Below are positions 10,579-22,267 of a DNA stretch of 64,000 nt, in pieces. The translations under genes were made by a program, and so were the position numbers. This stretch comes from Microthyrium microscopicum (lineage: Eukaryota > Ascomycota > Dothideomycetes > Microthyriales > Microthyriaceae), in the NCBI GenBank assembly GCA_010405405.1, contig MU004231.1, positions 489,736 through 553,735 on the forward strand, written 5' to 3'. The stretch's first letter is position 1; the number at the start of each line of letters is the position of its first letter. A model generated the notes under the pieces. That model saw only the letters and a program-made list of their open reading frames with translations, was not told where the DNA came from and searched no databases.

Positions 10579-12481
10579 TCAGAGCATATATCTCCAGGTT
10601 ATGGCCTTGTCGCCCTTCTCGCTGAGCTCCAGCGAAGTGTACTGCGAGTCCGCGCCGTCTGCCATCCGCCTATCCCGCTTCTTGTTGATCGCAGTGTAGC
10701 TGACCATGAGTATGATACATGCTATGATGCCAACTGAAATGAACCCGAGTTCTAGCGCGTGGCCAAGGATATAGCGCGGCTTATCTTTGTCGCGATAAAA
10801 GTTTGATGCCATGGCCTGAAGTACTCATTAGCAAAAAAGACGAACAATGGCCAGTTAGCATGCAACTTACTCCAGCCAGATTACCAATTCCAATTTGGAG
10901 CGCCATGCCAGCACTACGTTTATAGCTTCCACTCAAGTTATTCGATAGCCAAGTGATCAGACCTGGAAATGATGGGTATATCGCACAAGCTGCAATGAAG
11001 ACTCCTGCGTAAACGACTTTAGGATTACTGGATCCACAACACCTGGACAAAGTTAACCAAAGTAATGATACGAGGGCTTAAAACTTACATGGCAAACCCA
11101 ACAATCATCATGAACAAGAATCCGAGAATAAATGGACTTCGTTTCCCGACCTTATCTGAAGCATATGCCACCACGATTGCCAAAATGGCAGCCACTATAT
11201 AGATTGGAACAGTCATCAGTTGCGCTTTGCTGGATGTATAACCCAATGACTTGATGATTGTTGGCAAGAATAGAGCGATTCCGTATAATGGGCAGACAAT
11301 CTTGCTCCAGTCAGTATCGTCCACGAAGTTTAGACTTTACTCACGCCCCACTGCAAAGCTAATTAGTCCGATACACCAAAGAGAGATTCGAGTGTCAACT
11401 CACATATACCACGATAGAGCACCAAACCTGCCAATCAGCAAAAGCCTGCCTCACATACTTCCACTTGAACTCCTCAGCCTGTTCAACTTGGGGCGCAGAT
11501 TCATCCGCTCCTCGTACCTGTCCTTGGTACTTGAGTCTGTATACCACAAACGCACGTTCCTCTTCCGTCAAAAACGTCGCCGTCTCCGGAAAGTCATGAA
11601 GTACGAATAATGCCATGATCGCAACTAGGACAGTAGCTAATCCTTCGAGGATGAATATCCATCTCCAGCCTGCCACTCCACCTACGCCGTTCATTTTGCT
11701 AATTGCAAAGGCCAACAAGCCAGAAAACGCGCCAGCGATACTGGCTGCGCTAAAGAAGAGGGTTTGTCGAAGCTGGATTTCGTGCCGGCAATACCACATC
11801 GTGAGGTAATAAGCTACGCCTGGGAAAAGACCTGCTTCTGCGACTCCAAGGAAAAGTCGTGCGGCTAGCAGCCCGCGGTAGTTTTGGACGATACCTGTTG
11901 TTGGTCAGAGACATGCAAGTGATTTAACTGGCGTTTTTGAATGCTTACCCATAAGAGTCATTACAGTTCCCCACACGACCTTGCAACTATCAGCACTACA
12001 GATTGAATGTATGTGGGTGTATATCAAACCATGATAAAAGGAAGCCATCTCGACGGACGCAGTCGTTTGAGCAATATATTTGACGGCAGCTCAAAAGCCG
12101 CATATGTAAAAAAGAAAACCGTCAGACACATGTTGTATTGATTTGGCGTAAGTTTCAAATCGTCCGTAAGCCCTTCGATTTTCGCATTACCAATATTACC
12201 ACCTGCCATATATTAGCGATTGTCATATCTTCAAAGCCTCAAGAACACTGACGATCCAAGAACGAAAGCAAATAAAGCGCCGCAAGCATAGGAATCAGCC
12301 TCAAATCCATCTTGCGCAAGATCTTCTTCTCATCCAAATGCGCAAAGCTAGCCAACGTTGGTCCAGCAGTCATAGCCAACTGATCGATGCGATCAATCTC
12401 CTCCTGGCGTTTACTTCCTTTGCCATGGGCAGTATCTTCCGGCGAGTCGAATTGATCGCCCTTTTCCTTGAGTTCTGCCAT
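10579..12481 (-). CDS. MFS transporter, anion:cation symporter (Dal5/Tna1-like)
   Basis: Eight exons can be drawn on the minus strand: 12481-12253, 12202-12030, 11979-11949, 11894-11404, 11350-11345, 11300-11089, 11042-10871 and 10815-10579, for 516 residues. All junctions have GT..AG and keep frame. Family hallmarks are DLRLIPMLAALYLLSFLDR in TM1, GNIGNAKIEGL after it, RLFLGVAEAGLFPGVAYYL, WRWIFILEGL, PLYGIALFLPTIIKSLGY and the C-terminal NFYRDKDKPRYILGHALELG. This is the allantoate/nicotinate/vitamin group of the ACS family, plasma-membrane proton symporters for small organic anions. The substrate cannot be read from the sequence. Exon 5 is only 6 nt (codons WG) and is needed to restore the conserved Y-W-G-I-V-x-PLY stretch. 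Confidence 0.88.
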
Positions 12482-13356
12482 TGTGGACGGTTGAAGTTGG
12501 ACTTTTCGTTCACGGGAAAGATATTTCTAGCAAAGTTCATGAATCCACATATTGCTACCACCCATGTCGATATTATATGAAGCGCTAGGTAGGGGAGCTC
12601 AGCTACGCCATCTATTTAATCCCGCGAACATAACGACAATCTCACTCAAAACTTACAGTGATGAACCTGGTTTGCTTCTGAAAAATATGAACAATGCACG
12701 ATGCCGTCAGGAAGCTTCCCCACATGTCACCCCAGACAAGAGCTCGCGTGCGTCTGGCGAACCACAAGAGAGGTATGTGAATACCAAGACTTCACTTGTC
12801 GATCACTAGGTCAGAAGATGGTAGAAAACGGGGCGAATCAACTTGTCAATCTCTTGGCTTCAACGTCCAGCATGGGGGTGTAGCTGTAACAATATTACTT
12901 TTTGTGTTGGCGAACTTGACTGACATCGAAAAGCAGTTCTCATTCAAAAGCGGCTACCTCAAATGCTATCAGAACGAGATATGATTGAAGTAGAGATGGG
13001 CTTGAGGATTACGCTCACGGCGGTCGTGTCCTTGACCAATGAGTACAAGCAATTGACATCGGAAATAAAACGCACCACCGAGGACTGACAGCAGAGGACT
13101 GACAGTGCCGTATCAAAGCCTCGCGGGCCATTATACCGAGCTGAACGGTCTAATGATTGACTCTAGGATTTAGTTTGCAATTACACTTTATACTACATCT
13201 TTGACGTAACACTACTTTTGCAAATCTGAATGCGGTCCATCTGAACTGAGGAGCATAAATACTACGTATTAGAAATATTCGCCATTCTTGATTACGTCCT
13301 CTTTCCAGCCCATACAATCCCGAGCTGTGTCGTTGTAATAGTCGTCCTCTGGATCT
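12482..13356. other. intergenic region
   Basis: This covers the promoter of the MFS gene and the 3' side of the exonuclease-like gene. A short duplicated GAGGACTGACAG motif occurs near 13080-13106. No gene was recognised. Confidence 0.45.
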
Positions 13357-14184
13357 TCATCCTCCCATTGCTTCCATCATAATGTCATCGTTCCAAGACT
13401 CTATTGCCGAATCAATAAAATCATCATCCCACCCAAAGGCCTTGCTATTTGATTGCCCATCATAACTAGGACTCTGCGACTGCTTGATCCGATCCTTTGT
13501 AGTTTCCCGGATCTGAACTCGCCAAAATGCCTGTCCCCGCTTGCGCAGCTTAGCGTTGTAAACGCCATATAAACCTGGCAATAACTCAACGTCCTGCTTG
13601 CAATACTGCATGATTTCGGGCTTCAAAGGCCGCTCGTTGAAAACCTCATAGGAACCCCCTTTTTCAGGGGCAAACAATTGACAACCACGCTCTTTAGTAG
13701 CGCGCCATTCCATCTTCGCTACCGCAGAGATAGGGCTGTCTTTCTCAATACACTTCGCCAGGCCAGAGACAAATTTCCGTGAGCGTCCCCGAGATGCGAG
13801 CTCCATGAGCTGAAGATCTTTGATGCCGTCAACAGAGATCTGGAAAAGACTGAATAGGGCATCTGAATCGTTGCGGATGTCGAAGACGACTTTGGGGATA
13901 GCTGAAGATTCCAGGACAGTTTTCAGTGAAGTTCCGCTCTTAATAGTAGTTGAGAAGGCGGCTTCCCCAAGACTATGGATGTCGATGAGGTAGGTGTTCT
14001 TAGTGGGAGCGATGTAGAGCGAGAGAATAGATATGGAGCCGTGACGGCCTAAGGCAATTCCCTCCAAGTCGATGTATAGCGAGGGAGGATTAGTACCAAG
14101 GTTGGCAATGCTGTCAAGCAGAGGCAGAAGACTCGCTTCTGTGTCTATGAATGTGACATTGCTTTGAGCTAATGTAGTTGACAT
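13357..14184 (-). CDS. DEDDy-type 3'-5' exonuclease-domain protein
   Basis: A single exon of 275 residues starting at ATG 14184. The fold is recognisable by its motifs: Exo I YIDLEG (Asp39, Glu41), Exo II VVFDIRNDSDALF (Asp102 and nearby Asp), and Exo III YCKQDVELLPGLY (Tyr194-x3-Asp198). This is the DEDDy set of the RNase D/WRN/EXD family (3'_5'_exonuc domain). The core is compact, with a Ser-rich and acidic C-terminal tail (DDDFIDS..ESWNDD). Related fungal proteins are predicted to trim RNA or DNA 3' ends; the substrate and cellular site are unknown. A 20-bp tandem repeat lies just upstream in the probable 5' leader or promoter. Confidence 0.85.
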   Translation of the reverse strand: MSTTLAQSNVTFIDTEASLLPLLDSIANLGTNPPSLYIDLEGIALGRHGSISILSLYIAPTKNTYLIDIHSLGEAAFSTTIKSGTSLKTVLESSAIPKVVFDIRNDSDALFSLFQISVDGIKDLQLMELASRGRSRKFVSGLAKCIEKDSPISAVAKMEWRATKERGCQLFAPEKGGSYEVFNERPLKPEIMQYCKQDVELLPGLYGVYNAKLRKRGQAFWRVQIRETTKDRIKQSQSPSYDGQSNSKAFGWDDDFIDSAIESWNDDIMMEAMGG

Positions 14185-14199
14185 ATTCGGTTATGAGCT

Positions 14200-14312
14200 C
14201 TTTTGAAGGTTGATGAATTCTTCCCGAAGGTTGATGAATTATTTTGAAGGTTGATGAATCCTTTTGAAGAATGAGGAATTCTTTTGAAGGTTGATGAATT
14301 CTTTTAAGGTGT
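14200..14312. repeat. 20-bp tandem repeat upstream of the exonuclease gene
   Basis: Five to six imperfect copies of a 20-21 bp unit, CTTTTGAAGGTTGATGAATT, begin 16 bases before the start codon of the minus-strand gene. The copies differ at one to four positions. Confidence 0.85.
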
Positions 14313-14617
14313 TGAAACGACGATTGCGGTGTTGTAGGCGAAGAGGTTACCAGCGATGTAAAACTGAGGCCAACACGTTAGCTTTCCTTGCATAGGGAAG
14401 TAAGGAGTAATCTAAAAAGAGGGCTTTCTTCGCGTAGGGGAGAAGGATAGGAGATAAAGAAGATGAAAACTAAACACTGAAAACTGAACACTGATTGCTA
14501 TCGGATAAGGTGATAAAGATATATAAATCTTGTATTGTGTCGATGAAAGCGGAGGACTATACAGGTTCCCTAGGACTATACAGGTTCCTACCAATATCAG
14601 TCGTTATCAACCATCCA
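14313..14617. other. intergenic region
   Basis: This lies between the exonuclease-like gene and the 3' end of the amidohydrolase gene. A short direct duplication (GGACTATACAGGTTCC, twice near 14551-14589) is seen. There is no gene. Confidence 0.45.
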
Positions 14618-15592
14618 TCAGTTCACATCCCATAGAACTTTCGCATCATCACGAAACAGCTTGTTCTCTAGATTCCGATCTCCTTCACACCACTCTAAGC
14701 ACTTCTCCGTGAAAGGCATCACATCGAACCCTCGAGACTGTGTATGAGGCCAATCCGAAGCAAACACCACGCCTTCCCCATTCCGCATCCTCAGCAACGC
14801 CTTTGTCAATCCTTCAAAGTCTTCGAAACCATCCTTCTTTCCATTCTGGTGTGAGAAGAGATATGGCCCGGAGATCTTGACGAAGACATTCGGATCCTCC
14901 ATCATCTTGCACATCGCTTTCCAGCCAGGCGTATTATCTGTATTTAAGGGCAGATGTGCTGGCGACCCAAAATGCTCAAGCACAATCTTCACACCCAACT
15001 CGCGCACAATCGGCTGAACGTGCTCTAACATTGCCATATCCGCATATAGTCCTATCGACCATGTCTTCAACGGCCTTAGTTTGTCCGCATATTTACGCAA
15101 GACGGTCTGTATTTCAGTTGCGGACATCTCTTTCTTAGACGACCGTAGATTCAATCGGACCCCACGGACTCCTAGATCGTGCCAGTGCTGCAGTGTCGAG
15201 ACATCAATGTTGTCTGGATCGAAAGACACGACTCCTCGACCTCCGTGAGTTTTCAGAGCCTCGAGGATCCAAGTATTGTTGGTTCCGTAGCCGGAGATTT
15301 GGACAAAGACCATATTTGGCAAACCGAGTCTCCGTGCATTGGTGAAGGCATCTGCAATGGATGCTTCCTTGGGGACGGTGGCATTTTGAGGGAACGGGTA
15401 TCTGCTGGGCTCAATGACATGCATGTGGCTGTCCCAGGATCCTTCGGGTGTAATGAGTTTGATGGAAGAGCTATTGTAGCGATGTTGACTGGCGGCATGG
15501 AAGACAAAAGAGGTGATTGAGTAGCAACTTGAAGTTGTCGGTGTTGAGAGTTTGCGGCACACCAGCCGCCGCCGGCCAAGTGCTGTAATCAT
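14618..15592 (-). CDS. amidohydrolase-2 family TIM-barrel hydrolase (PDC-hydrolase-like)
   Basis: A single exon of 324 residues from ATG 15592. After a basic, hydroxylated N-terminal segment that could be a mitochondrial targeting peptide (GRRRLVCRKLSTPTTSS), the barrel starts with GSWDSHMHVIEPSRYPF, whose HMH (His56, His58) is the metal-binding HxH. Further motifs are GVRGVRLNL, KIVLEHFGSP and the late FASDWPHTQSRGF with the catalytic Asp. This arrangement fits the 2-pyrone-4,6-dicarboxylate hydrolase/LigI-like branch, metal-dependent hydrolases of lactones or amides in aromatic-compound breakdown. The substrate here is unknown. No catabolic partner genes lie next to it, so the pathway cannot be inferred. 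Confidence 0.85.
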   Translation of the reverse strand: MITALGRRRLVCRKLSTPTTSSCYSITSFVFHAASQHRYNSSSIKLITPEGSWDSHMHVIEPSRYPFPQNATVPKEASIADAFTNARRLGLPNMVFVQISGYGTNNTWILEALKTHGGRGVVSFDPDNIDVSTLQHWHDLGVRGVRLNLRSSKKEMSATEIQTVLRKYADKLRPLKTWSIGLYADMAMLEHVQPIVRELGVKIVLEHFGSPAHLPLNTDNTPGWKAMCKMMEDPNVFVKISGPYLFSHQNGKKDGFEDFEGLTKALLRMRNGEGVVFASDWPHTQSRGFDVMPFTEKCLEWCEGDRNLENKLFRDDAKVLWDVN

Positions 15593-16398
15593 GCTGAAAA
15601 CACTATTGGAGGAATTGATCCAGGAGTTTAGATCATGGAGATTTCATACGATTCCGTTGTACCTGTGTATGTCATCGAAGTGGTTGGTAGCTTGAAGGAA
15701 GTTGTCGCGAAGGGATGAAGCTCCACCTAGCACTGTTAAAGTACTATTGAACAGCTCCGTAGGGCTCATGCATGGTCGAAGTCATCAAGATAATTATTTA
15801 GTAGGTTGGGATATATGGATGCGATGTATCTCCTACTCATGATTGAAGGTTGGGAGTCAAATGACCTATATCCGCCCGGGTATAAAGTCTGGACCAACTT
15901 CGTAATGGAAACATCTTGACGCAATTCCTACACTTCTTCAGTACTTGAACACTGTCAGCTGGGCGACAAATTAAGTGGCACGCTCTAGCCAAGTAGAATG
16001 TCTACCAACTGTTACACCTTATTCCGAGGTGGTTTGTTTCATATTCAATGTGTATAATTCTCAATTCCTCATCCAACGCGGTGGGACTTACAGTAGCTCT
16101 TCTTTGAGAAGTGCGATGGGAGACATCATACTCGATGGGAGCACGCTATCTATTTCAACACCCGGATGATTGTATATATATCTTTTGTTTCAATGGCCAT
16201 TATCTCGTGAAGGAAGCAAAACATGATTCGAAATTCGTCATTCGATGATTCAAAGTGTCATTCATGCAATTGGTCTATCTGAATACGTGTTTCATCCGTT
16301 TCATGGCGTTCATGAGCCCGTACAGAGAACACAAAACGCCATAGCAAATGCTCATTATAAGCTCTAAACACAAATGCCAACCAGTAAGGGCAGGTCCA
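15593..16398. other. intergenic region
   Basis: Promoter of the amidohydrolase gene and 3' side of the p47/Shp1 gene. Nothing else was recognised. Confidence 0.45.
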
Positions 16399-17735
16399 CT
16401 ACTTCCATTTTTGAACCACTACACCGCCCCGCTTGAACTCGGCAAGCTCTCCGAGCACTGCATTCTTATCGTCCAGTTCTTTGCTCGGAAATGTAGTCAT
16501 CAGGGCGTACTCGCGCTGCGCAGGGCTAGCGCGATTGACAAAGTCGTAGACGTCTCCGATGGTATGAGTAGTATTGAACCGCGAAGCCAATCGAGTGCCA
16601 TCACCGAGCCGAATTTGTAGACTGAGGGTTGGTGCTGAGCTATCAACCTGCACCTGCTCTGGCTCTTTTGCAGTTGCGGCCACTGGAGCTGCTGCGGCTG
16701 GTGCTTGCTGGGTAGAGCTGGATGCGGTTGTCGTCACGCCGGGAGTTGGGCTACCAAGTCGTTGTCCTTGGCCTGAGAATGGCTTATATTGAGCCTTTGG
16801 ACGAACATACTTGGTCTCCTTCTGCACATCGAGAGCTAGATCGACCTCTTGACCTTGATCAACATTGAGCAAGTGGATTGGTGCTCTACCTGATTGTATC
16901 ATGGCCAAAGTTTCGCGATTCGCAGGGTCGTCGTATCGATAGAGATCACCGTCATCAACAGAGAAGCCGTCCGACCAGAGATGGAGGACCCGACTCACGC
17001 GAGGTCTAGCAGCGGCGCGCGTACCTGTAGCAGGGGGAGTGTCTTCCACAACCACCTCGCTTGGTGCATCGTCTCCACCTAGAGTAACTCCGCGGCCGGA
17101 AAAGCGAGCCGGGCGAGCCGGAGCATCATCCCCTCCAGGTCGATCCATGTTTCTGAGAATATGTGAGCTAGGATTACAAAAAATGAACGAAGTATATAAC
17201 GTACCTTCGAGCACGATCAAGCAGTCCCTGGATGGGGTCTTGTGAATTCTGAGAAGGGCCACCCTGTACTGCAAGACCAGACTTTTCACCACCCGTAAAG
17301 TAGTTTGGATCTTTCTCATCATCGTCGTCCTCATCTTCCGCAGTGCCACTAAGGTCACGAAGTGTCCGAACGCCTCCTTGCTGGCTCTTATCCTTGGAGC
17401 CGCCGGCCTTGACTTCGGTAGTGGCGCGACCTGTGGAGGTGGAGGGGGCCGCCGCTGAGCCACTGGGTTGTGGTTCACCCATAGCATCTGATTCCGCGTC
17501 GTCATAGTCGCCGTCGCCGTCATCGTCATCGTCATCTTGAGTAAACCAGGCTTCTAGAGCAGTAGTAATATTCCACTCGTAGGATTGAAGAGCGTGAGCA
17601 GCCTAATGATTATGATATTAGCAAGACAAAGGGCTCCAGGTAGCTATAAATACGGACCTCGACAGGTGTAGCCTGAGTGAGATTACAGAAATTTTGGATC
17701 ATTTGATCGTGCGTCTCTTGTGGAGTGTCATCCAT
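16399..17735 (-). CDS. SHP1: p47/Shp1-type UBX cofactor of Cdc48
   Basis: Three exons (17735-17658, 17602-17205, 17152-16399) give 409 residues starting MDDTPQETHDQMIQNFC. The domain order is that of p47/Shp1/Ubx1: an N-terminal UBA-like domain (residues 1-45, ending ITTALEAWF), an acidic linker, a SEP domain (VLHLWSDGFSVDDGDLYRYDD with PIHLLN, about 220-285), and a C-terminal UBX domain (LSLQIRLGDGTRLASRFN to GGVVVQKWK). Shp1 recruits the AAA ATPase Cdc48 to ubiquitylated cargo and to PP1 assembly, and it works in homotypic membrane fusion and autophagy. The UBX FP loop reads TTFPSKEL instead of the common FPR, a modest change at the Cdc48 contact. The second intron falls within the linker, before NMDRPGGDD. 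Confidence 0.93.
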
Positions 17736-19896
17736 GGCTGATGATTTCTGTTTGTGGTTCTTAGGGATGTTTGCAGTTTTATACGCGATGACCTTGGAAT
17801 GGTCGAACCGGGAGGGTTTGCGGGAGGGTTTGCTGTTCTGAATGGACGAGAGTTTCAAGGGCAGCGGGTGTGAAATAGCTAAATGTCAGCTTGATGGAGA
17901 TATAGTGTTGGTCGGTGGGTTTGTGGAATAGCAGAGATTTAGTTGTTTTCGAGGGTTGAAGATGGAATTGTGTAGAAGATGTACCGGTAGAGGTTGGAAG
18001 GCTGGTGAAATGTTGAGCTAAGGCGATTGATGGTAACAGGCTCCAAAGCTGTTGCGCAAGAGGCTTGTGCTTTGACTGGGTGAAGGAGGGGTGAGGGCAA
18101 CCAAGCAACTTAAGGAAGGGGCCACCATGAAAACTTCAGCCTTGCTTATTAACATGCTAATTCAGCCTTGTTGTCACCTCAAGCGGACTGGCGAAATAAG
18201 TGACACACTCCCATCAGCCTCGTTGGCTCCCATAATCTACGTTCTGAGATCGAGTGCTTTCTTTCCCATAGAGCGTGTTAGATTGTCGATTTTTATCGAA
18301 TACGATGGGCAATACAGCATCTTTTCTTTAGTAGCGTTGGTGGGAGCCATCGGCGTTGGTGGAAGCGTGCCTATTATTCTGCCAGTCAGTTGCATTCCAG
18401 GTGGAGCAATTATATTTTAGGATCATCCCAAACTATAGCACAAAACTACTGGTACGTGCAGATTGATAGATCACCTACATGGTGTTTCAACATACTCCAC
18501 TTAGTATCTGAGTGCTCTGTGCTACAGTAAATATGCGTGTAGAATTGAACAATCATATATTTTGAGTACGTGTTTGAAAGAATCTGACGGCTTTGACGCG
18601 ATCTCGAACTGCTAATCTAAGTGCATAGAAGTGGATTTTGAAGTTGATGATGCCGCTACATTTCTTTTCAGAAGCGTTCTAATATGTAGGGCGACAAATA
18701 CATTCTGTCATTGTGGGAAATGAGTTCATTACCGAAGAACACAGCAAAACAGTTCAGATACAAGAAGATCCGAATCTGTTGAAACGTGAGCCTCAAGACA
18801 AGAGATGACCCGGTATCTGACACAATACCATGGCTCAGAGAAGAGATCAAAACCAGTAACAGAGCCAAAGTTCGCATCTCCAGGCTCGGCCATAGCCTAG
18901 CGCCCGATTTCAAGAAGTAAATCATGGCCCGAAATAACAGAGCGACGGTCACAGGTTGCAACGAAGGACACGACTACTCGGGATGTGGAAATGTGGGAGA
19001 TATGTTAGCACTACTCCGCATAAGCGGAAGGAGGATACCCTGGAAGTACTTGCAAATGAGCTTGTCTGGCGAACCTGCAAATATTGTGCCAGAAGGAGCT
19101 TTGTATAATGGTTCTGTAGGTAGTGACGATCAGTGAATTCTCGTACGAGTCGAAGCAAAACGGGGAAGGAAAGCCGTCTTATGTACTGCGGGCAAAACAG
19201 CGCTTCATCAAAACGTGGCAACAAAGGTTCTCAGCAACATTAGCGGAACGTAGAGTGGATTGTTGACCATGGTACAGTATCCGAGTAGAGCTCTTGGTCT
19301 TGATGATTTGCTAATACTAAAGGGTAAGGTAGCAAATAGCTAGCCGCCAGTCTAAACCCCAGAATTGATATTTGTTATATGGCTTGATTAGCTAAACATA
19401 TTGTACCTAGCCTACCTTTGCTGGCGAGTTTGACCTGAAAAGTACTAGTAATAAAGACAAGGCTCTGAAGAGCAGCAAGAGTCAACATTATCAAATGCTT
19501 GTTTTAAGGTAATGATTTGGAGAATACGTCTTCTCTTAAATAAGCACGGCACTTGGCAGAGAAACAGAAAGTTAAGGAATAAGAACACAAAGTAATACGG
19601 AGTAGAGATTTGAAGTCTGCTAGGCCTTGAAGTATTGAGCAATAGGTAGAAGAGACCCTAGGTGAATCAAAGTCGGAGTGCGGTTGTCAACACTCTTCAA
19701 TTTCACCCGTCATGGCTTGTAAGTAGAGCAACCATATACGAATAGCTAAGTACCGAGAGCTTGGACTACTGGTTCAGGTAAGACCAACTCAATAACATGC
19801 TTTATTCCCATTCTCAGTAGACCGACATCGGCTCCAGAGCTATAAATCGTGATATCATGCCCCAAACAACCCATAACTGCTCGCCATGCTCCAAAC
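17736..19896. other. 2.1-kb intergenic region
   Basis: This contains the divergent promoters of SHP1 (-) and the FAD dehydrogenase (+) and a central stretch without recognisable genes. Short open frames here (near 18091-18420 and 18949-19224) lack domains and good starts. The stretch is AT-leaning but not RIP-like. Confidence 0.45.
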
Positions 19897-21642
19897 ATGA
19901 CAGACAATGAACCATACGACGTTATCGTAATTGGCAGTGGCAACGCTGGCCTCAGCGCCGCTGCCTCCGCTGCCCACCATCTCGGACCCGGCGCACGTAT
20001 TCTTGTTCTTGAGAAAGCCCCTCGCGAATGGGCCGGTGGCAACAGTACTTTCACCGCAGGAGCATATCGTACAGTCTTCCATGGCTTGGAAGATGTGCTA
20101 CCTCTTGTCAGCAATGTTAGTGAAGAGCAGGCCTCTCGTATCGATATGAATGCATACTCGGAAGAAGACTTTATGGCGGATCTCATGCGAGTCACTGATG
20201 GGCAAGCGGATCCAGAACTGGCGAAGGTATTGGTAGGTAGATTTCAATATAAATGACTTTCCTTGGACTTGAGCGGCTTCGATCTCATCCCATCGCCTGT
20301 CTTCTTCGGGGAACAAGCGCTGCGGATCTTACAATGAGCTCTCACAAAATCCATCATCTACAAACCCAACAACTAACCCTCCCAGGTCCAAGAATCCCGC
20401 CCAACAACCCACTGGCTCCACCAAAACGGCATCCGCTTCAACCTCTCCTTCCACCGCCAAGCCTACACCATCGCCCAGCGCCAAAAATTCTGGGGCGGCA
20501 TGGTCCTCGCCGTCCAACAAGGCGGCAAAGGTCTCATCCAGCAACACCTAGCCAACATCAGCCGTCTAAACATCACCGTCCTATATAATTCGCCCGTCAC
20601 CGCCCTCCTCTCCACAGCGGAATGCATCACAGGCGTGACTATCTCACCCAACCCCGGTCCAGGGTATAATGTATATGCGCTTGGCGGCATCGTCCTCGCA
20701 GCCGGCGGTTTCGAAGCCAACAAGAGCCTGCGCAGGCAACATCTAGGTCCAGCGTGGGTAAAAGCATATGTGCGCGGCACACCATATAACACCGGCGATC
20801 TGCTCACCACCTCGCTAAATCTTCCCAAACACCTCCGCGCTGTGTCGTTTGGAGATTGGGCGGGGTGTCATAGTACGTGCTGGGACGCGAATGCTTCGCC
20901 GACTGTGGGTGATCTGGCACTGACAAATCAATATACGAAAAGCGGATATCCGCTCGGTCTTATGATAAATGTTGATGGTGAACGGTTTGTAGATGAGGGT
21001 GAAGATATGCGCAATTACACATATGCTAAGTTTGGGCGTGCGATATTGCATCAACCGGAGGGGGTTGCGTTTCAGCTGTGGGATGCTGATGGGGCGGGAT
21101 GGTTGAGGGGTGAGGAGTATAGTAGGGATGTGGTTGAGCGGATTGAGGCGGAGACACTGGAGGAGTTGGTGGTGAAGTTGGAGAGTAAGGGGTTAAGGTC
21201 TCCAATGATGTTTTTGGAGACGGTGGCGGAGTATAATAATGCGGTGCACGAATTTCAGTTGGAGAATGAGAGAGATGGGGGTAAGGTGGTCTTCGATCCG
21301 AGTATAAAAGATGGCTTGAGTACCACATCGTCAAAAGGAGGATTGAAGTTGGGCCCAGATAAGACGAACTGGGCACTACCGATTATCAAAGGCCCTTTCC
21401 TGGCTGTTAAGGTTACTTGTGGGATTACATTTACTTTTGGTGGACTCAAGACATGTCCGCAGACGGCCGGTGTGATTAGCGAGAGTACAGGAAAGACGAT
21501 TCCGGGCCTATACGTTGCTGGAGAGATGGTTGGCGGATTGTTCTATAAGAACTACCCAGGTGGAAGTGGCCTTACTTCTGGCGCGGTATTTGGAAGGAAG
21601 GCCGGACTAGAAGCAGCAAAGAGAGCAAAGGCTATGAGTTGA
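19897..21642 (+). CDS. FAD-dependent oxidoreductase, tricarballylate dehydrogenase (TcuA)-like
   Basis: Two exons (19897-20232 and 20386-21642, intron 153 nt) give 530 residues. The N-terminus holds the Rossmann dinucleotide site VIVIGSGNAGLSAA and the downstream EKAPREWAGGNS, as in the fumarate reductase/succinate dehydrogenase flavoprotein (FAD_binding_2) family. Other hallmarks are KFWGGMVLAVQQGGKGL, GGIVLAAGGFEANK, a long block GDWAGCHSTCWDANASP, KSGYPLGLMINVDGERFVDE and the C-terminal FAD loop YVAGEMVGGLFY with YPGGSGLTSGAVFGR. These follow the tricarballylate dehydrogenase TcuA. The likely reaction is oxidation of a tricarboxylate or related acid with FAD; the substrate is inference. 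The intron is longer than its neighbours. I chose the ATG giving MTDNEPYDVIVIG, not an earlier in-frame one. Confidence 0.88.
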
Positions 21643-22267
21643 GTACACGTTGATATAAATCCGTGTAGGCGAGTACAGGCAATCATCAGCAGCAGGACCA
21701 ACATACAGAGGAAGCAAGAGTCTGATAGTAATGCTCTGATAATACATTTACGAACTAGATTCCCAGCAGCGTCAAAGACCAGCCGTCTATCTAAAGAACG
21801 CTTGAACAACGTACAAAAGCGCATAGCCACAAGAAAAGGACTTGTGTACCGTAGCAGCGCAGAATCACCTCACCCGTATCCCATTTCCCAAAGGATTGCG
21901 GCATTGCAATAAAGCCACCCCACATTTCCATGCATTAAGCAGTATCATAATCGTCATTTGAATAGCGAAATAAGAATAAGGATCCAAAGGCCCCGCCCCC
22001 AACCCGATGCAACTAAAAGTCATTTTAACAACAAGAACGCTGAATATACTGCCCGATACCAAATGCTGAAGTAAGAAGCCCATACGTAGTTTTTTCGAAA
22101 CGAACAACACATAAACAAGGTTACGGATGTAGACTGAAGCTACACTCGCCGAAACCGAAGGGGGGAGAAAGTAGAATGACGGAACGACCAGTAAAGATGC
22201 GGATAGCAAAAGCGAGCGGAGAGAGCGGAAAGTTGACCGGTGGTGGTCGGAGAAAGGGTCATGTCGT
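21643..22267. other. convergent intergenic region
   Basis: This holds the 3' ends of the FAD dehydrogenase (+) and the RasGAP gene (-). An open minus-strand stretch (21865-22347) overlaps the RasGAP 3' end in another frame and is probably 3' UTR. Confidence 0.45.

Noticed and set aside
14200-14312. Regularly spaced repeats resembling a CRISPR array
   Set aside because: The repeats are directly adjacent without spacers and the organism is a fungus.
17736-19896. Several short open frames between SHP1 and the FAD dehydrogenase
   Set aside because: They lack start context, domains and splice signals that join them, and base composition gives no coding signal.
10579-21642. Possible metabolic gene cluster (MFS, amidohydrolase, FAD dehydrogenase)
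   Set aside because: The genes are separated by housekeeping genes such as SHP1, lie on different strands and include no backbone synthase or pathway-specific regulator.
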